From contig NZ_CP011786.1 of the NCBI RefSeq assembly GCF_001263395.1, positions 682,001 through 746,000 of the forward strand: a stretch of DNA of 64,000 bases, read 5' to 3'. A program made the translations under genes and the position numbers. Of this stretch, positions 10,821 to 22,008 are shown in pieces; within the stretch, counting starts at the first letter, position 1; each line of letters opens with the position of its first letter. The stretch comes from Bifidobacterium actinocoloniiforme DSM 22766. GTDB taxonomy: Bacteria > Actinomycetota > Actinomycetes > Actinomycetales > Bifidobacteriaceae. Under the pieces are notes generated by a model. The model was not told where the DNA came from, did no database searches, and worked only from the letters and a program-made list of their open reading frames with translations.

Positions 10821-10912
10821 GAACATTCCCGCTCATCCCACCGCCCGCGCTGAGGCGCACTTCAGGCAAGGGCAAATCGTCAACTACTACAGTGAACCAT
10901 TTCAACCGGACG

Positions 10913-10941
10913 ATTATTCCCGCCTCGCCAGGACTGTTCCA
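10913..10941 (-). promoter_or_regulatory. Possible sigA promoter
   Basis: On the minus strand, -10-like AATAAT (10913-10918) is 17 nt from TGGAAC (10936-10941), about 100 nt upstream of the sigA start. The -10 matches 5 of 6 consensus bases; the -35 match is weak. Confidence 0.3.
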
Positions 10942-10962
10942 CCATCCGGACTTTAACGACCC

Positions 10963-11601
10963 CTACCCTGCCCAAGCCGGACGCACTTGATGGCGGAGGG
11001 CCGCCAGGATGATCGAGGCCAGCGTGCAACCCTCGTCCAAGCTCAAGGCCCTCAGCGCGCAGTCCATGGCGTCGCCCCTCCCCATCCACCACATCACATA
11101 GGCCATGATCGCTAGGGGCTGCACTTGGAAGGCGCCCGGCAGCCCTCGCGCCATCTGATCAAGCATGACCAGCCCGGCCTGACAGCGGGGGCGGTCGGGA
11201 CGGACGGCTGGATCAGTGAAGGCTGAATCCAGGCAACGGCACAGGAAGCGCACGCTCTCATCCAGATCAGGCCTTGCGCACAGGTTAATCAAATCGGACC
11301 CCTCCAACCGGGAGCGAGGGCAGAGCATGGAGATGACGATAGCGTCGCGGATGGTCATGGTCTGCGCGATGGCGACCCCGATGTCCATCATCGAGGCAAC
11401 GTCCAGACTGGCTTTTTCGGGAGGAGCCTGCCCGAGCCCGTCCACCCAGACGCGCAGGGGCCGCTCCATCCAGCGCCGGTCAGCCTCCTGCACACCCCGT
11501 TCGCGCCGTTCACGCCGGTAACGCCCCAGGAGCTGGCTCATCCTCTCTTCCATCCCGCACTGGTCCGCGCTCGCCTGAATTCCCTGACTCGCTGCATCCA
11601 T
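10963..11601 (-). CDS. DUF4192-type protein
   Basis: A 212-residue cytoplasmic protein with no signal peptide or membrane segment. The layout (a region with a counted list of events, then a C-terminal stretch containing ALSLDEGCTLASI) resembles the actinobacterial DUF4192 family, whose function is unknown; the assignment rests on remembered family character, not on a search. It is rich in Arg, Met and Cys. It lies upstream of sigA in the same direction with a 154-bp gap, and diverges from the polyprenyl synthase gene. Confidence 0.55.
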   Translation of the reverse strand: MDAASQGIQASADQCGMEERMSQLLGRYRRERRERGVQEADRRWMERPLRVWVDGLGQAPPEKASLDVASMMDIGVAIAQTMTIRDAIVISMLCPRSRLEGSDLINLCARPDLDESVRFLCRCLDSAFTDPAVRPDRPRCQAGLVMLDQMARGLPGAFQVQPLAIMAYVMWWMGRGDAMDCALRALSLDEGCTLASIILAALRHQVRPAWAG

Positions 11602-11712
11602 AACTCGCCGCCTTTCATGACGCTAGCCACCGACTCGACCAGGCTCCATAGGCCCGGCCGTCCGCTCCGCCCAGCTTGGCACGCGGCGACATGTCCTCCC
11701 TAACCGCCAGAC

Positions 11713-11729
11713 CAATGTGGTCGAATGTG
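11713..11729. repeat. 17-nt element shared with the recA upstream region
   Basis: Two near-direct repeats, AATGTGG-TCG-AATGTGG, in the divergent region between the DUF4192 and polyprenyl synthase genes. Positions 23271-23287, upstream of recA, carry the same element with one substitution in this core and the same orientation on the minus strand. It could be a binding site or chance. Confidence 0.35.
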
Positions 11730-11771
11730 GCTAACCAGTCTCGTCCCTTCCCCTGGGGCCACCCTTGCCGT

Positions 11772-11777
11772 TAGGCT
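11772..11777 (+). promoter_or_regulatory. -10-like hexamer for a leaderless polyprenyl synthase transcript
   Basis: TAGGCT fits TAnnnT and ends 7 nt before ATG 11785, with no SD between. No convincing -35 is visible. Confidence 0.35.
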
Positions 11778-11784
11778 CAGTGGC

Positions 11785-12894
11785 ATGACAGACGAGCGAA
11801 TGGCGCGAAAAGTCACTGAACGTGCGCTAGACCTGGTCTCGGGCTTTCTTGACGCCTGGGCGGGGCGGAGTTCCGGCTTGCCCCGGCAGGCCATCGAGAG
11901 GGTGCGCCGCCAGGCTTTGCGCTCCAGCCATGGCGGCAAGCGTCTGCGGGCCTTGCTCCTCCTGGACACCTGCCAAGCTGTTGCGGCGTCCACAGCGGAT
12001 GCGGACCGCTTGGAGCGACCGGTCCTGGACCTAGCCTGCGCGCTGGAGCTCTTCCAGACCTCCGTCCTTGTCCACGACGATTTGATTGACCAAGCCGACC
12101 TGCGACGAGGTCAGCCATCCGCGCAGGTAGCGCTGAACGAGGACTGGTCGGGGCTGACCGGGGACATGGGCTCGAACGGGCGGCGCGCCGGCTCCTCCCT
12201 GGCCCTGCTCATGGGTGACCTGCTCGCGGCGGCCGCGAGCGCCAGCGCTGACCAAGCTTGCGAAAGTCTGCCCCACCCACACGCTTGCCGGCAAACTTTC
12301 CTCGCCATGGAGGGGCAGGTGGACCAAGGGCAGGTCATGGACCTGGCTATGGAGTCGCTGCCGTTGGAAGACCCGGGGAGCCTGCGTGAGGCCGCCCTGG
12401 CGACCATAGAGGCCAAGACCGCCTCCTACACAACGGTCGCCCCCCTCCAGCTAGGCCTCCTTGCCGCCGGCCGCGAGCCCGAATTGTCCCGGAGCTTGGC
12501 CCGGAAGCTGGGCGTCGGCCTGGGCGTGGCCTTCCAGTTGGCCGATGACCTGCTCGATGTGACCGAACCCTCCGCCGCTTCCGGCAAACCCGCCTGCGGG
12601 GACATCCGCGAGGGGAAGCGCACCGTTCTGCTGGCAGATGCCCTCGAATCGGCCAGCGACGGTGAGCGGTCCCGCCTGTGCGATATCTACCAGGCTCCGG
12701 CCCGAAGCCAGGAGGACGTGCGATGGGCGGCTGACCTCTTCCGCTCCAGCGGGGCGATCGACCGTGCCAGTGAGCGCATTGCCACGCTCAGGGCCGAGGC
12801 AGGGCAAGCCCTGAGCGATTTTAATGCGGTTTTGAACCTTGACGAGGCCAGCGGTCGGGTGCTGGCCAAGGCCTGTGACCGATTTTTGCCCTAA
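11785..12894 (+). CDS. Polyprenyl (geranylgeranyl-type) diphosphate synthase
   Basis: About 369 residues, the usual length for trans-isoprenyl diphosphate synthases that extend allylic diphosphates with isopentenyl diphosphate. The first Asp-rich motif DDLID (in VHDDLIDQADLRRG) and the second DDLLD (in LADDLLDVTE) bind Mg-diphosphate; GGKRLR binds isopentenyl diphosphate. Chain length cannot be read with confidence. The start is taken at ATG 11785 because TAGGCT (11772-11777) lies 7 nt before it, suggesting a leaderless transcript; an upstream ATG at 11725 would add 20 unconserved residues. A PASTA kinase gene follows, as with mycobacterial idsA2/pknL. Confidence 0.85.
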   Translation: MTDERMARKVTERALDLVSGFLDAWAGRSSGLPRQAIERVRRQALRSSHGGKRLRALLLLDTCQAVAASTADADRLERPVLDLACALELFQTSVLVHDDLIDQADLRRGQPSAQVALNEDWSGLTGDMGSNGRRAGSSLALLMGDLLAAAASASADQACESLPHPHACRQTFLAMEGQVDQGQVMDLAMESLPLEDPGSLREAALATIEAKTASYTTVAPLQLGLLAAGREPELSRSLARKLGVGLGVAFQLADDLLDVTEPSAASGKPACGDIREGKRTVLLADALESASDGERSRLCDIYQAPARSQEDVRWAADLFRSSGAIDRASERIATLRAEAGQALSDFNAVLNLDEASGRVLAKACDRFLP

Positions 12895-12924
12895 GCGCCC
12901 CTGGTCGCTGCCAAGACCAGGCGC
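12895..12924 (+). terminator. Hairpin directly after the polyprenyl synthase stop
   Basis: GCGCCCCTGGTC pairs with GACCAGGCGC (two extra C bulged), starting at the base after the stop codon. There is no U-tract. Confidence 0.55.
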
Positions 12925-13041
12925 TAGCATAAAGGACAGGGCCTGAACGCGGGCCTGGCCTCGTTCGGGGCCCAGGGCCGCCCAGGGTGGATTTTTCGCC
13001 AAGAAGAGGTCCTAGAACGCTCCACGCATCCAGGAAGGCCA

Positions 13042-13047
13042 TACGAT
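13042..13047 (+). promoter_or_regulatory. -10-like hexamer for a leaderless kinase transcript
   Basis: TACGAT ends 6 nt before ATG 13054; no SD is present. Confidence 0.4.
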
Positions 13048-13053
13048 ACGACT

Positions 13054-15210
13054 ATGAGTCAAGCGGCAGAGGCGAACACGGGTCGAATCATCGAAGGCCG
13101 ATACCGCATCATTGGCAAAATCGCCGAGGGCGGCATGGCCACGGTCTATGAGGCCCTGGACCAACGGCTGAACCGGCATGTAGCCGTCAAAATCATGCAT
13201 GCCCAGCTGGCTCAAGGCCTTCACCGGGCCCAGTTCGAGGAGCGCTTCCGCCGGGAGGCGACTTCGGCGGCAGCGATCGCCAACCCCCATATCGTCCAGG
13301 TTTACGACACCGGGCAAGTGGACGGCCTGGACTACCTGGTCATGGAGTACGTGCACGGGGTCAACCTGCGCTACGAGATGAACCAGCAAGGCACGTTCAC
13401 GCTGAAGGAGACCATCCGCATCGTCTCCGAGGTCTTGGATGGTCTGGCCTCCGCCCATGAGGCCGGGGTCGTGCACCGCGACATCAAGCCGGAGAACATT
13501 CTGATCAACGACCGGGGCCACGTGGAGATCACGGATTTCGGCCTGGCCAGGGCCGCCTCCCAGGCCACCCTTTCCTCCACCGGCATGCTCCTGGGCACCG
13601 CGGCCTACCTGCCGCCGGAGACGATCGAACAGAACCTGGCCACCCCGCAAGGCGACCTGTACGCGGTGGGGATCGTGGCTTGGGAGATGCTGACCGGATC
13701 GGTCCCCTTCGTCAGCGATAACCCGGTGACCGTGGTGTTCAAGCACGTCCACGAGGATGTGCCACCTCTATCCCAGGTCTGCCCCGGCATCGACCCGGCC
13801 GCGTCCGCTTTCGTCTCGAGGCTTTTGGCCCGCAAGCAGGAGGACCGGCCTGCGGAGGCCAGCGCGGCCCTGGCTGAGCTCAAACAGGATATGGCTGGTT
13901 TGGACCTGGAAGCCTGGCGTTACCGGTTGATGCCAGCCGATCCGACCGAATCAGCGGACAAACCTGCGCTCGCGGGCACGTCAGTCCGGGCGGCAGCGGC
14001 GGAGCCTGGCACCACCGGCGGAGAGGATCAGCAGGGCGATCAGGCCGATGACCTCTTCGCCGACGCGGACGAGCCCACGGTGGCCTTCGACGAAGGCTCA
14101 CTCAGGTCGGGTACGGATGAGGATCCCAGCGCAACCCGCCGGTACGCCGCGGCCTCGCCTTCAACCAAGCGGCAGACCGCGCCGATGACCGCGGTCCAGG
14201 AGCTGGGCGAGATGGACAGCAAACCCACCCATCGGCGCGGCCGTTGGGTCGCCATCGTCGTCATCGTCATCCTGGCCCTGTTGGCCGCCTGCGGTGGCGG
14301 CGGCGCATGGTGGTACTTCCGCGGCCCCGGGTCCTACTGGAAGCTCCCCCGCCCCAATGATGTCTCCTGCCAGGAGGGCCAGCCATGCTCGATCAAGGGC
14401 GCCGACGCCGCCCACTACGAGCAGACCCTTAAGGTAGCCGGCATCCCTTACACGATCAAGAATGATTTTTCGGACACTGTGCCTCAGGGCCATGTCATCG
14501 ATGCCAATCCGGGCCAGGCGGACGACAAGGTGAGCAAGCGCGGGGGCGAAGTCAGCCTGATCGTCTCGCGCGGGGTAAAGATGGCAACCATTCCCCAAGA
14601 CATCCTTGTCCCATCCTCACAGGTTGGCGCGCACCCTTTGGAAGCACTGAAACAGGCGGGCTTCAGCCAGATCAACCACCAGGATGCCAATGACGAGTAC
14701 TCGATGGACGTGCCCGAAGGCGCGGCCCTGAGGGTGGACCCGGCCCCTGGAAGCACGACCAAGCACAACGAAACCGTCAGCATCACGCTCTCCAAGGGAC
14801 GTATGCCGGTGACCATGCCCACCGTGGTCGGCAAGAACCGGGATGATGCCAGCCAGGCCCTGAACGAGCTCAGACTCAAGACGAACTATTCGGAGCAGTG
14901 GTCGGACACCATCGCCTCCGGGCAGATCATCTCCGCCTCCCACAACGCGGGTGACTTCCTGCACTGGGGCGATCAAGTTGACCTCGTGGTCTCGAAGGGC
15001 CCGCAGATGGTGACCCTGCCCGACTTGCGCGGCAAAAACGAGAATGATGCCAGCAAGGCCTTGAAAGATCTCGGGCTGGAGGTCAATATCTCGGCCCCCC
15101 TAGGCGACCTGTCGCACACGGTCCGACTGCAGAGTCCGGGGCCTGGCGAGCAGGTGCGCCTGCATGGCACTGACGGCAAGCCCACCGTCATCACCCTCAC
15201 CGTGGTCTGA
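13054..15210 (+). CDS. Membrane Ser/Thr protein kinase with PASTA domains (PknB/PknL type)
   Basis: A 718-residue receptor-like kinase. The N-terminal Hanks kinase domain (about residues 12-275) has the glycine-rich loop GKIAEGGMATVYEA, catalytic Lys in AVKIM, HRDIKPEN and DFGLA. An acidic, Thr-rich juxtamembrane linker follows (about 290-395), which may be phosphorylated. One transmembrane helix (about 400-425) leads to roughly four extracellular PASTA repeats (about 435-718), which bind cell-wall precursors in this family. Position after a polyprenyl diphosphate synthase matches mycobacterial pknL, but PknL itself lacks such PASTA repeats, so the subtype stays open. Confidence 0.93.
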   Translation: MSQAAEANTGRIIEGRYRIIGKIAEGGMATVYEALDQRLNRHVAVKIMHAQLAQGLHRAQFEERFRREATSAAAIANPHIVQVYDTGQVDGLDYLVMEYVHGVNLRYEMNQQGTFTLKETIRIVSEVLDGLASAHEAGVVHRDIKPENILINDRGHVEITDFGLARAASQATLSSTGMLLGTAAYLPPETIEQNLATPQGDLYAVGIVAWEMLTGSVPFVSDNPVTVVFKHVHEDVPPLSQVCPGIDPAASAFVSRLLARKQEDRPAEASAALAELKQDMAGLDLEAWRYRLMPADPTESADKPALAGTSVRAAAAEPGTTGGEDQQGDQADDLFADADEPTVAFDEGSLRSGTDEDPSATRRYAAASPSTKRQTAPMTAVQELGEMDSKPTHRRGRWVAIVVIVILALLAACGGGGAWWYFRGPGSYWKLPRPNDVSCQEGQPCSIKGADAAHYEQTLKVAGIPYTIKNDFSDTVPQGHVIDANPGQADDKVSKRGGEVSLIVSRGVKMATIPQDILVPSSQVGAHPLEALKQAGFSQINHQDANDEYSMDVPEGAALRVDPAPGSTTKHNETVSITLSKGRMPVTMPTVVGKNRDDASQALNELRLKTNYSEQWSDTIASGQIISASHNAGDFLHWGDQVDLVVSKGPQMVTLPDLRGKNENDASKALKDLGLEVNISAPLGDLSHTVRLQSPGPGEQVRLHGTDGKPTVITLTVV

Positions 15211-15239
15211 GGCACGCTCGTAGGCCAACCCCGGCCCCA

Positions 15240-15265
15240 GGCGAATGTGTCAGCGGACATGCGCC
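15240..15265. terminator. Hairpin between convergent kinase and plsC genes
   Basis: GGCGaATGT pairs with ACATgCGCC, in the 96-bp gap between two converging genes. Stem imperfect and no U-tract. Confidence 0.35.
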
Positions 15266-15306
15266 CGTGCGCGGCACCTCCCGCACTGGCAGGTGGCGGA
15301 GCGACC

Positions 15307-15987
15307 TCAGTTGGACGGAATCCTCTTCTTGACCACTTGGGCGTAGATGTCCACGTACTCCTGCCCACTCATCCGGTCGATCTCATGCATGACCTGGTCG
15401 GTCAGCCTCCTGATCTCCTCGTGGGTCAGCTGGTTGACCGATTCGCGAGGCACGCGGATGGGGCGTCCGAAAATCACCGTGGTCTTACCCCGGCTGGGCA
15501 GGGTCTTGCCGGGCCGTTGAAGCTCCCTAGTGCCGATCAGGGCGGCAGGCACAATCACGGCGCCGGTCTCGAAGGCCAGGCGCGCTACGCCGGTGTGCCC
15601 CCGGTAGAGGCGACCATCAGGGCTGCGGGTACCCTCAGGGTGGATGCCGAAAATATGCCCTTGCTCAAGGATCCCGCGCGCCCTCTCCAGTGCGCCCAAC
15701 GACTTGGAACCGCCCGAGCGGTCCACCGGGAAAACGCCCACCGAGCTGAACCACCACTTCTTGAAGCGGCCTTTCAGACCCCTGCCTGTAAAGTACTCGG
15801 ACTTGGCCATGAAGTGAATCATCCGTGGGCAAGCCACCGGCAGGAGGCCATCATCGATGACGGCCAGGTGGTTGGATGCGATGATGACCGGTCCTGACTT
15901 GGGAATGTTCTCCACACCGCGTACATCCGGATGGAGCCATGCGCGGGCCAGGGGACCTAAGAGCCTGACGAAGAACCAATAATGCAC
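15307..15987 (-). CDS. plsC: 1-acyl-sn-glycerol-3-phosphate acyltransferase (PlsC family)
   Basis: A 226-residue membrane-associated acyltransferase making phosphatidate from lysophosphatidate in phospholipid synthesis. The catalytic NHX4D motif (NHLAVID, residues ~39-45) and the EGTRS glycerol-phosphate site (about 118-122) are intact. GTG start, preceded by GGGAGG at 4-nt spacing. The gene diverges from the small membrane protein gene with a ~60-bp shared upstream region. Substrate preference within the PlsC family cannot be read. Confidence 0.85.
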   Translation of the reverse strand: MHYWFFVRLLGPLARAWLHPDVRGVENIPKSGPVIIASNHLAVIDDGLLPVACPRMIHFMAKSEYFTGRGLKGRFKKWWFSSVGVFPVDRSGGSKSLGALERARGILEQGHIFGIHPEGTRSPDGRLYRGHTGVARLAFETGAVIVPAALIGTRELQRPGKTLPSRGKTTVIFGRPIRVPRESVNQLTHEEIRRLTDQVMHEIDRMSGQEYVDIYAQVVKKRIPSN

Positions 15988-16037
15988 AAAGCCTCCCTTG
16001 TCGGCCAGTCAGGGTGGCGGATGACTTCCGCCGCGGT

Positions 16038-16043
16038 TACTCT
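16038..16043 (+). promoter_or_regulatory. -10-like hexamer for a leaderless transcript
   Basis: TACTCT ends 7 nt before ATG 16051; no SD is present. Confidence 0.35.
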
Positions 16044-16050
16044 TGGGTAT

Positions 16051-16605
16051 ATGACCCAGCACAAGGATAGCAACGGCGATGACAAGCCCAAAACGCCTTC
16101 CGGGATTCACCGCGGCGGTGACGGTCGAACCGGCGACGACTGGCAGGATTTCCTGGCGGCTCACAGCGAGGATTTGGGCGACGTGGAAGCTTCCTCAACG
16201 GCCCGCAAGTTCGAGCGCAAGGCGCGTAAGGCTGACAAGCAGGCAGCCCTGAAAGCCTCGGATTTGGACCGTTCGGCCTTTGTTGACAGTGGCCCAGGCG
16301 CAGGACGCGGCCCGCGCGACTTCTCCTCCAGCTGGCTGGATGTGGATGAGGTCATGGACCAGAGCTCCGATTTCATTCCGCCGAACCCGGACTTAGGCGC
16401 CCCCAAGGCGACTGGCATCCTTTACACGGTTCTCACCCTGATAGGGGTCCTGGGCCTGGCCGCCTCCCTCTTCCTGCCCCATCCGCCGTCCGTCCTAGGG
16501 CCTGTTTTCGGACTGTGCACCCTGATCGGCATAGCTGGGCTAATCGCGGGGCGTCGGGACTTCCGCCAGCGTCGCGCTCCGGATGATGACGGAGCCCGGG
16601 TCTGA
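16051..16605 (+). CDS. Small two-helix membrane protein, unknown function
   Basis: A 184-residue protein I do not recognise. The N-terminal ~115 residues are hydrophilic and highly charged with a Lys/Arg-rich patch (FERKARKADKQAA). Two hydrophobic helices follow (about 127-147 and 151-169), with a short basic tail ending in GRRDFRQRR. It probably sits in the membrane with both ends in the cytoplasm. The ATG at 16051 is preferred to the one at 15982, which would overlap the plsC start. Confidence 0.65.
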   Translation: MTQHKDSNGDDKPKTPSGIHRGGDGRTGDDWQDFLAAHSEDLGDVEASSTARKFERKARKADKQAALKASDLDRSAFVDSGPGAGRGPRDFSSSWLDVDEVMDQSSDFIPPNPDLGAPKATGILYTVLTLIGVLGLAASLFLPHPPSVLGPVFGLCTLIGIAGLIAGRRDFRQRRAPDDDGARV

Positions 16606-16627
16606 GCCCGATAAGGCGTACGAATAA

Positions 16628-16664
16628 AGCAGGTCCCCTCCGGTTTCGCTGGAGGGGACCTGCT
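16628..16664. terminator. Strong bidirectional terminator
   Basis: A perfect 14-bp stem, AGCAGGTCCCCTCC with its complement, and a 9-nt loop, between the converging membrane-protein and secA genes. Confidence 0.85.
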
Positions 16665-16692
16665 GGTATCGACCGCTAACTAGCGAGCTGCT

Positions 16693-19581
<2,889 letters not shown>

Positions 19582-19917
19582 GTTGCGCTCCCTATGGTTC
19601 TTCCCAACAATACCCAGGACCTGCCTGATTCACCCCAGGTCAGACCAAAGCCGTCCCCATCTTACGCGACGAGGCGGATTTTCTCGACTGGCCGGCGGTG
19701 GGTCCAGCTCTCGGCCCCGAACGCATGCGGCTTCCAACCAGACCATCCCGGGCTGACCCCGATGACGCCGAGGCCTTCATGACTATTCGGATGCCAGCCC
19801 GGTCGTGAGCTGGCCCATGCGCGATTGGCGCGTATGCGAAGCGCCCAAGCGGGCTTGCCCGCCTGGGCGCCGTGAATGCGAGGCCCAGCGGAATGCCCCG
19901 CTGATCCTGCTCAGTCG
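19582..19917. other. Intergenic region between secA and hpf
   Basis: 336 bp with no convincing gene. It holds the hpf terminator (19841-19870), a smaller inverted repeat (CAGCGG/CCGCTG, 19886-19903) and a possible secA -10, TAAGAT on the minus strand at 19658-19663. Short reading frames here lack any SD or recognisable content. Confidence 0.6.
19841..19870 (-). terminator. Terminator downstream of hpf
   Basis: GCGCCC-AA-GCGGGC tt GCCCGC-CT-GGGCGC, a long GC-rich stem with an internal mismatch, about 50 nt after the hpf stop. Confidence 0.7.
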
Positions 19918-20586
19918 TTACTTTTTGCCGCCGGCTACGTTCTCGGGGGTGTCAATCTCGAAGACGCCGTAGGACCAGCCGTGACGGTGGTAGACCACTG
20001 AGGGTCGGCCTGTCTCCTTGTTGACGAAGAGGAAGAAGTCATGACCAATCAACTCCATCTCGTACAGGGCCTCGTCAATCGACATGGGCTCGGCAATGTG
20101 GAGCTTGCGACGGATCACGATTGGAGTGTCGCCCACCTGGACTTCGACCGACTCCCCCGGGCCCAAGTCGGAAGCCATAGCGTCCTGTTGGGCTGAGTTA
20201 TCGGGGTTAGGGGCCTCGGCCGGCTCCTGGGGCTGCTCGACTTCAACCTCCATCGGCAGTGGCGCGTGTTCCAGGCCACGACGGTGGTCCTTGCGGCGAT
20301 CGCGGGTGCGGCGCAAGCGCAGGGTGAGCTTATCCAAGGCCCTGTCCAGGGCCGCGAATTCATCGGCTGAGGATGCTTCAGCCCTGACTACGGTCTTGCC
20401 GGCGATTACTGTCAGCTCCACGCGCTTGGCGGAATCAGCCTGCCGGGGGTTGCCCTCATGGGTCAGTACGACCTGGACGCGCTGGGCGTCGGGGGCGATA
20501 GCGGTCACACGATTCATCTTGCTTTCGACGACGTCACGGAACTTCTGCTTGATCTGCGTATGGCGTCCGGTAATGACGATGTCCAT
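19918..20586 (-). CDS. hpf: Long-form ribosome hibernation promoting factor
   Basis: 222 residues: an N-terminal HPF/YfiA ribosome-binding domain (MDIVITGRHTQ to about residue 110, with the basic LRRTRDRRKDHRRG) and a C-terminal dimerisation domain (about 160-222, EMELIGHDFFLFVNKETG). The long form makes 100S ribosome dimers by itself in stationary phase. An acidic linker separates the domains. A perfect AAGGAGG lies 6 nt before ATG. It is a single gene bounded by a terminator. Confidence 0.93.
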   Translation of the reverse strand: MDIVITGRHTQIKQKFRDVVESKMNRVTAIAPDAQRVQVVLTHEGNPRQADSAKRVELTVIAGKTVVRAEASSADEFAALDRALDKLTLRLRRTRDRRKDHRRGLEHAPLPMEVEVEQPQEPAEAPNPDNSAQQDAMASDLGPGESVEVQVGDTPIVIRRKLHIAEPMSIDEALYEMELIGHDFFLFVNKETGRPSVVYHRHGWSYGVFEIDTPENVAGGKK

Positions 20587-20665
20587 GTGGACCTCCTTGC
20601 ATCAAGGAACGGGACGGGCCCGTTGCGGGGACCGGTGATGCTGCCACACATCCCGGCTTACCCCG

Positions 20666-20671
20666 ATTGTA
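20666..20671 (-). promoter_or_regulatory. -10 element of hpf
   Basis: TACAAT on the minus strand, 80 nt upstream of the hpf ATG (5 of 6 consensus). A short inverted repeat CCTGCC/GGCAGG (20682-20700) lies just upstream. Confidence 0.4.
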
Positions 20672-20737
20672 GCCGATGAAACCTGCCGGCCGCAGGCAGG
20701 ACCCCCGCTTGATGACACGCGGTCACGCCCCATCGGC

Positions 20738-20743
20738 TATGCT
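20738..20743 (+). promoter_or_regulatory. -10 element of rnpB
   Basis: TATGCT, 6 nt before the base where the mature RNase P RNA should begin. It sits in the loop of an inverted repeat, CACGCCCCATC/GATGGGGCGTG (about 20724-20753), whose right arm overlaps P1 of the RNA. Confidence 0.5.
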
Positions 20744-20749
20744 GATGGG

Positions 20750-21107
20750 GCGTGAGGTCTCTCGATGGCCGCGGCGGCTTCCTGGCCGCTGAGGAACTTC
20801 CGGGCTCCACAGAGCACGATGGCGGATAACGTCCGCCCAGGGTGACCTGAGAGAGAGCGCAACAGAGAGCAGACCGCCCACCGCAAGGCGGGTAAGGGTG
20901 AAAGGGCGGTGTAAGAGACCACCGGGCTCCTGGTAACAGGAGTCGCATGGCAAGCCTCATCGGGAGCAAGGCCAAGCAGAAGGCATCAAGGGTTGCTCGC
21001 CCCGCCTTCGGGTAGGCCGCTGGAGCCTGGCGGCGACGTCAGGTCGAGATGGATGGCCATCCGTCCCTTCGGGGACGACAGAACCCGGGGTATGAGGGGC
21101 CTCACGC
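20750..21107 (+). ncRNA. rnpB: RNase P RNA, bacterial A type
   Basis: The catalytic RNA that trims tRNA 5' leaders, about 358 nt. Conserved segments appear in order: GAGGAACTTCCGGGCTCC near 20789, GGTGAAAGGGCGG near 20898, GGTAACAGGAGT near 20932 and the 3' universal ACAGAACCCGGGGTAT near 21078. Ends are set by the P1 helix: GCGTGAGG (20750-20757) pairs with CCTCACGC (21100-21107). It is the only stable RNA gene I found and is transcribed against its neighbours hpf and recX. Confidence 0.92.
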
Positions 21108-21134
21108 TTCATCTCCCCATGGGCAGCAAGCCCC

Positions 21135-21998
21135 TTACAGGTCTTCGTTGGTGAACAAATCCGCCGCCACCTGGCGGATGGCTTCCGGGCTATGGCCCTT
21201 GCGTCCGGCGGCAGCCCAAAGCCGACGCTTGCGTTTTTGCAAGTCCATGCCCTGGGTCTTGCAGGCCACTTTCCTCCCCAGCTCATAGGCCGAATCGATG
21301 AAGAGGCCCTGCCTGACGGCCTTCGCCACCACCTGCTCAGCCAGGGGGCGTTCCAGGCCTTTTCTGACCATCTCGCGTACCGCCCCGCGCTCGCCAAGGT
21401 TTCGTTTTAAGCAGTAGCGCAGGAAGCCCTCGGCGTAGGCCTCGTCATCGACCAGGCCCAGCTCTTCCAACCGACTGACCGTCGTCTCGATGACAAGCTC
21501 GTCGTACCCCTTGCCAGCCAGGCGTTGGGCCAACGCCTTACGAGGGCGCGCGGCGGCGTCCAAAAGCGTCAGAGCGGCCTCACGGCAGGCGTCGGCATCC
21601 GCAGGGTCACGGGGGCCATCACCGGCGGTCGCTGAGCCTCGGGCGCCGAACCCACCGCGTTTTGGCAAGCGTTGAGATCGCCGTCCATGCTTGCCTTTCA
21701 ATGAACGTCCGCCAGCATGGCCGCCCGCAGGCACACCTGCATTGCGGCCATCCTCAGCTGCACTGACGCCGAAATGCCCACCGCCCCTCGCCGGAGGCAA
21801 CTTGATTTCACCTGTCCCTGCACCCCTCTGGCTACCTGGGCCTGAAGCGTCCCGGCTGCGCGTGGAGGAAAGCCCGGAAATAGACGAATCAGTCGCGTCG
21901 TCATCGGGGGCGGCATCAGAACCGCCCTGGGTGGGATCCCCCTTCGGCTCCGTGATCAGTTGGGGATGCTCCTTAAGGAAGGCCGCCGCTTCAATCAC
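21135..21998 (-). CDS. recX: Regulatory protein RecX
   Basis: 287 residues. The C-terminal ~150 residues are a RecX fold (three-helix repeats: ARPRKALAQRLAGKGYDELVI..., then LVDDEAYAEGFLRYCLKRNLG); RecX curbs RecA filaments. The N-terminal ~125 residues are Gly/Ser/Asp/Arg-rich and low complexity, an extension beyond the common 150-210 residue RecX. GTG start 10 bp after the recA stop, so the pair is cotranscribed. Confidence 0.88.
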   Translation of the reverse strand: MIEAAAFLKEHPQLITEPKGDPTQGGSDAAPDDDATDSSISGLSSTRSRDASGPGSQRGAGTGEIKLPPARGGGHFGVSAAEDGRNAGVPAGGHAGGRSLKGKHGRRSQRLPKRGGFGARGSATAGDGPRDPADADACREAALTLLDAAARPRKALAQRLAGKGYDELVIETTVSRLEELGLVDDEAYAEGFLRYCLKRNLGERGAVREMVRKGLERPLAEQVVAKAVRQGLFIDSAYELGRKVACKTQGMDLQKRKRRLWAAAGRKGHSPEAIRQVAADLFTNEDL

Positions 21999-22008
21999 GA
22001 TTGAATCC

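Noticed and set aside
19886-19903. Second terminator after hpf
   Set aside because: Six-base arms only; the larger hairpin at 19841 is the better candidate.
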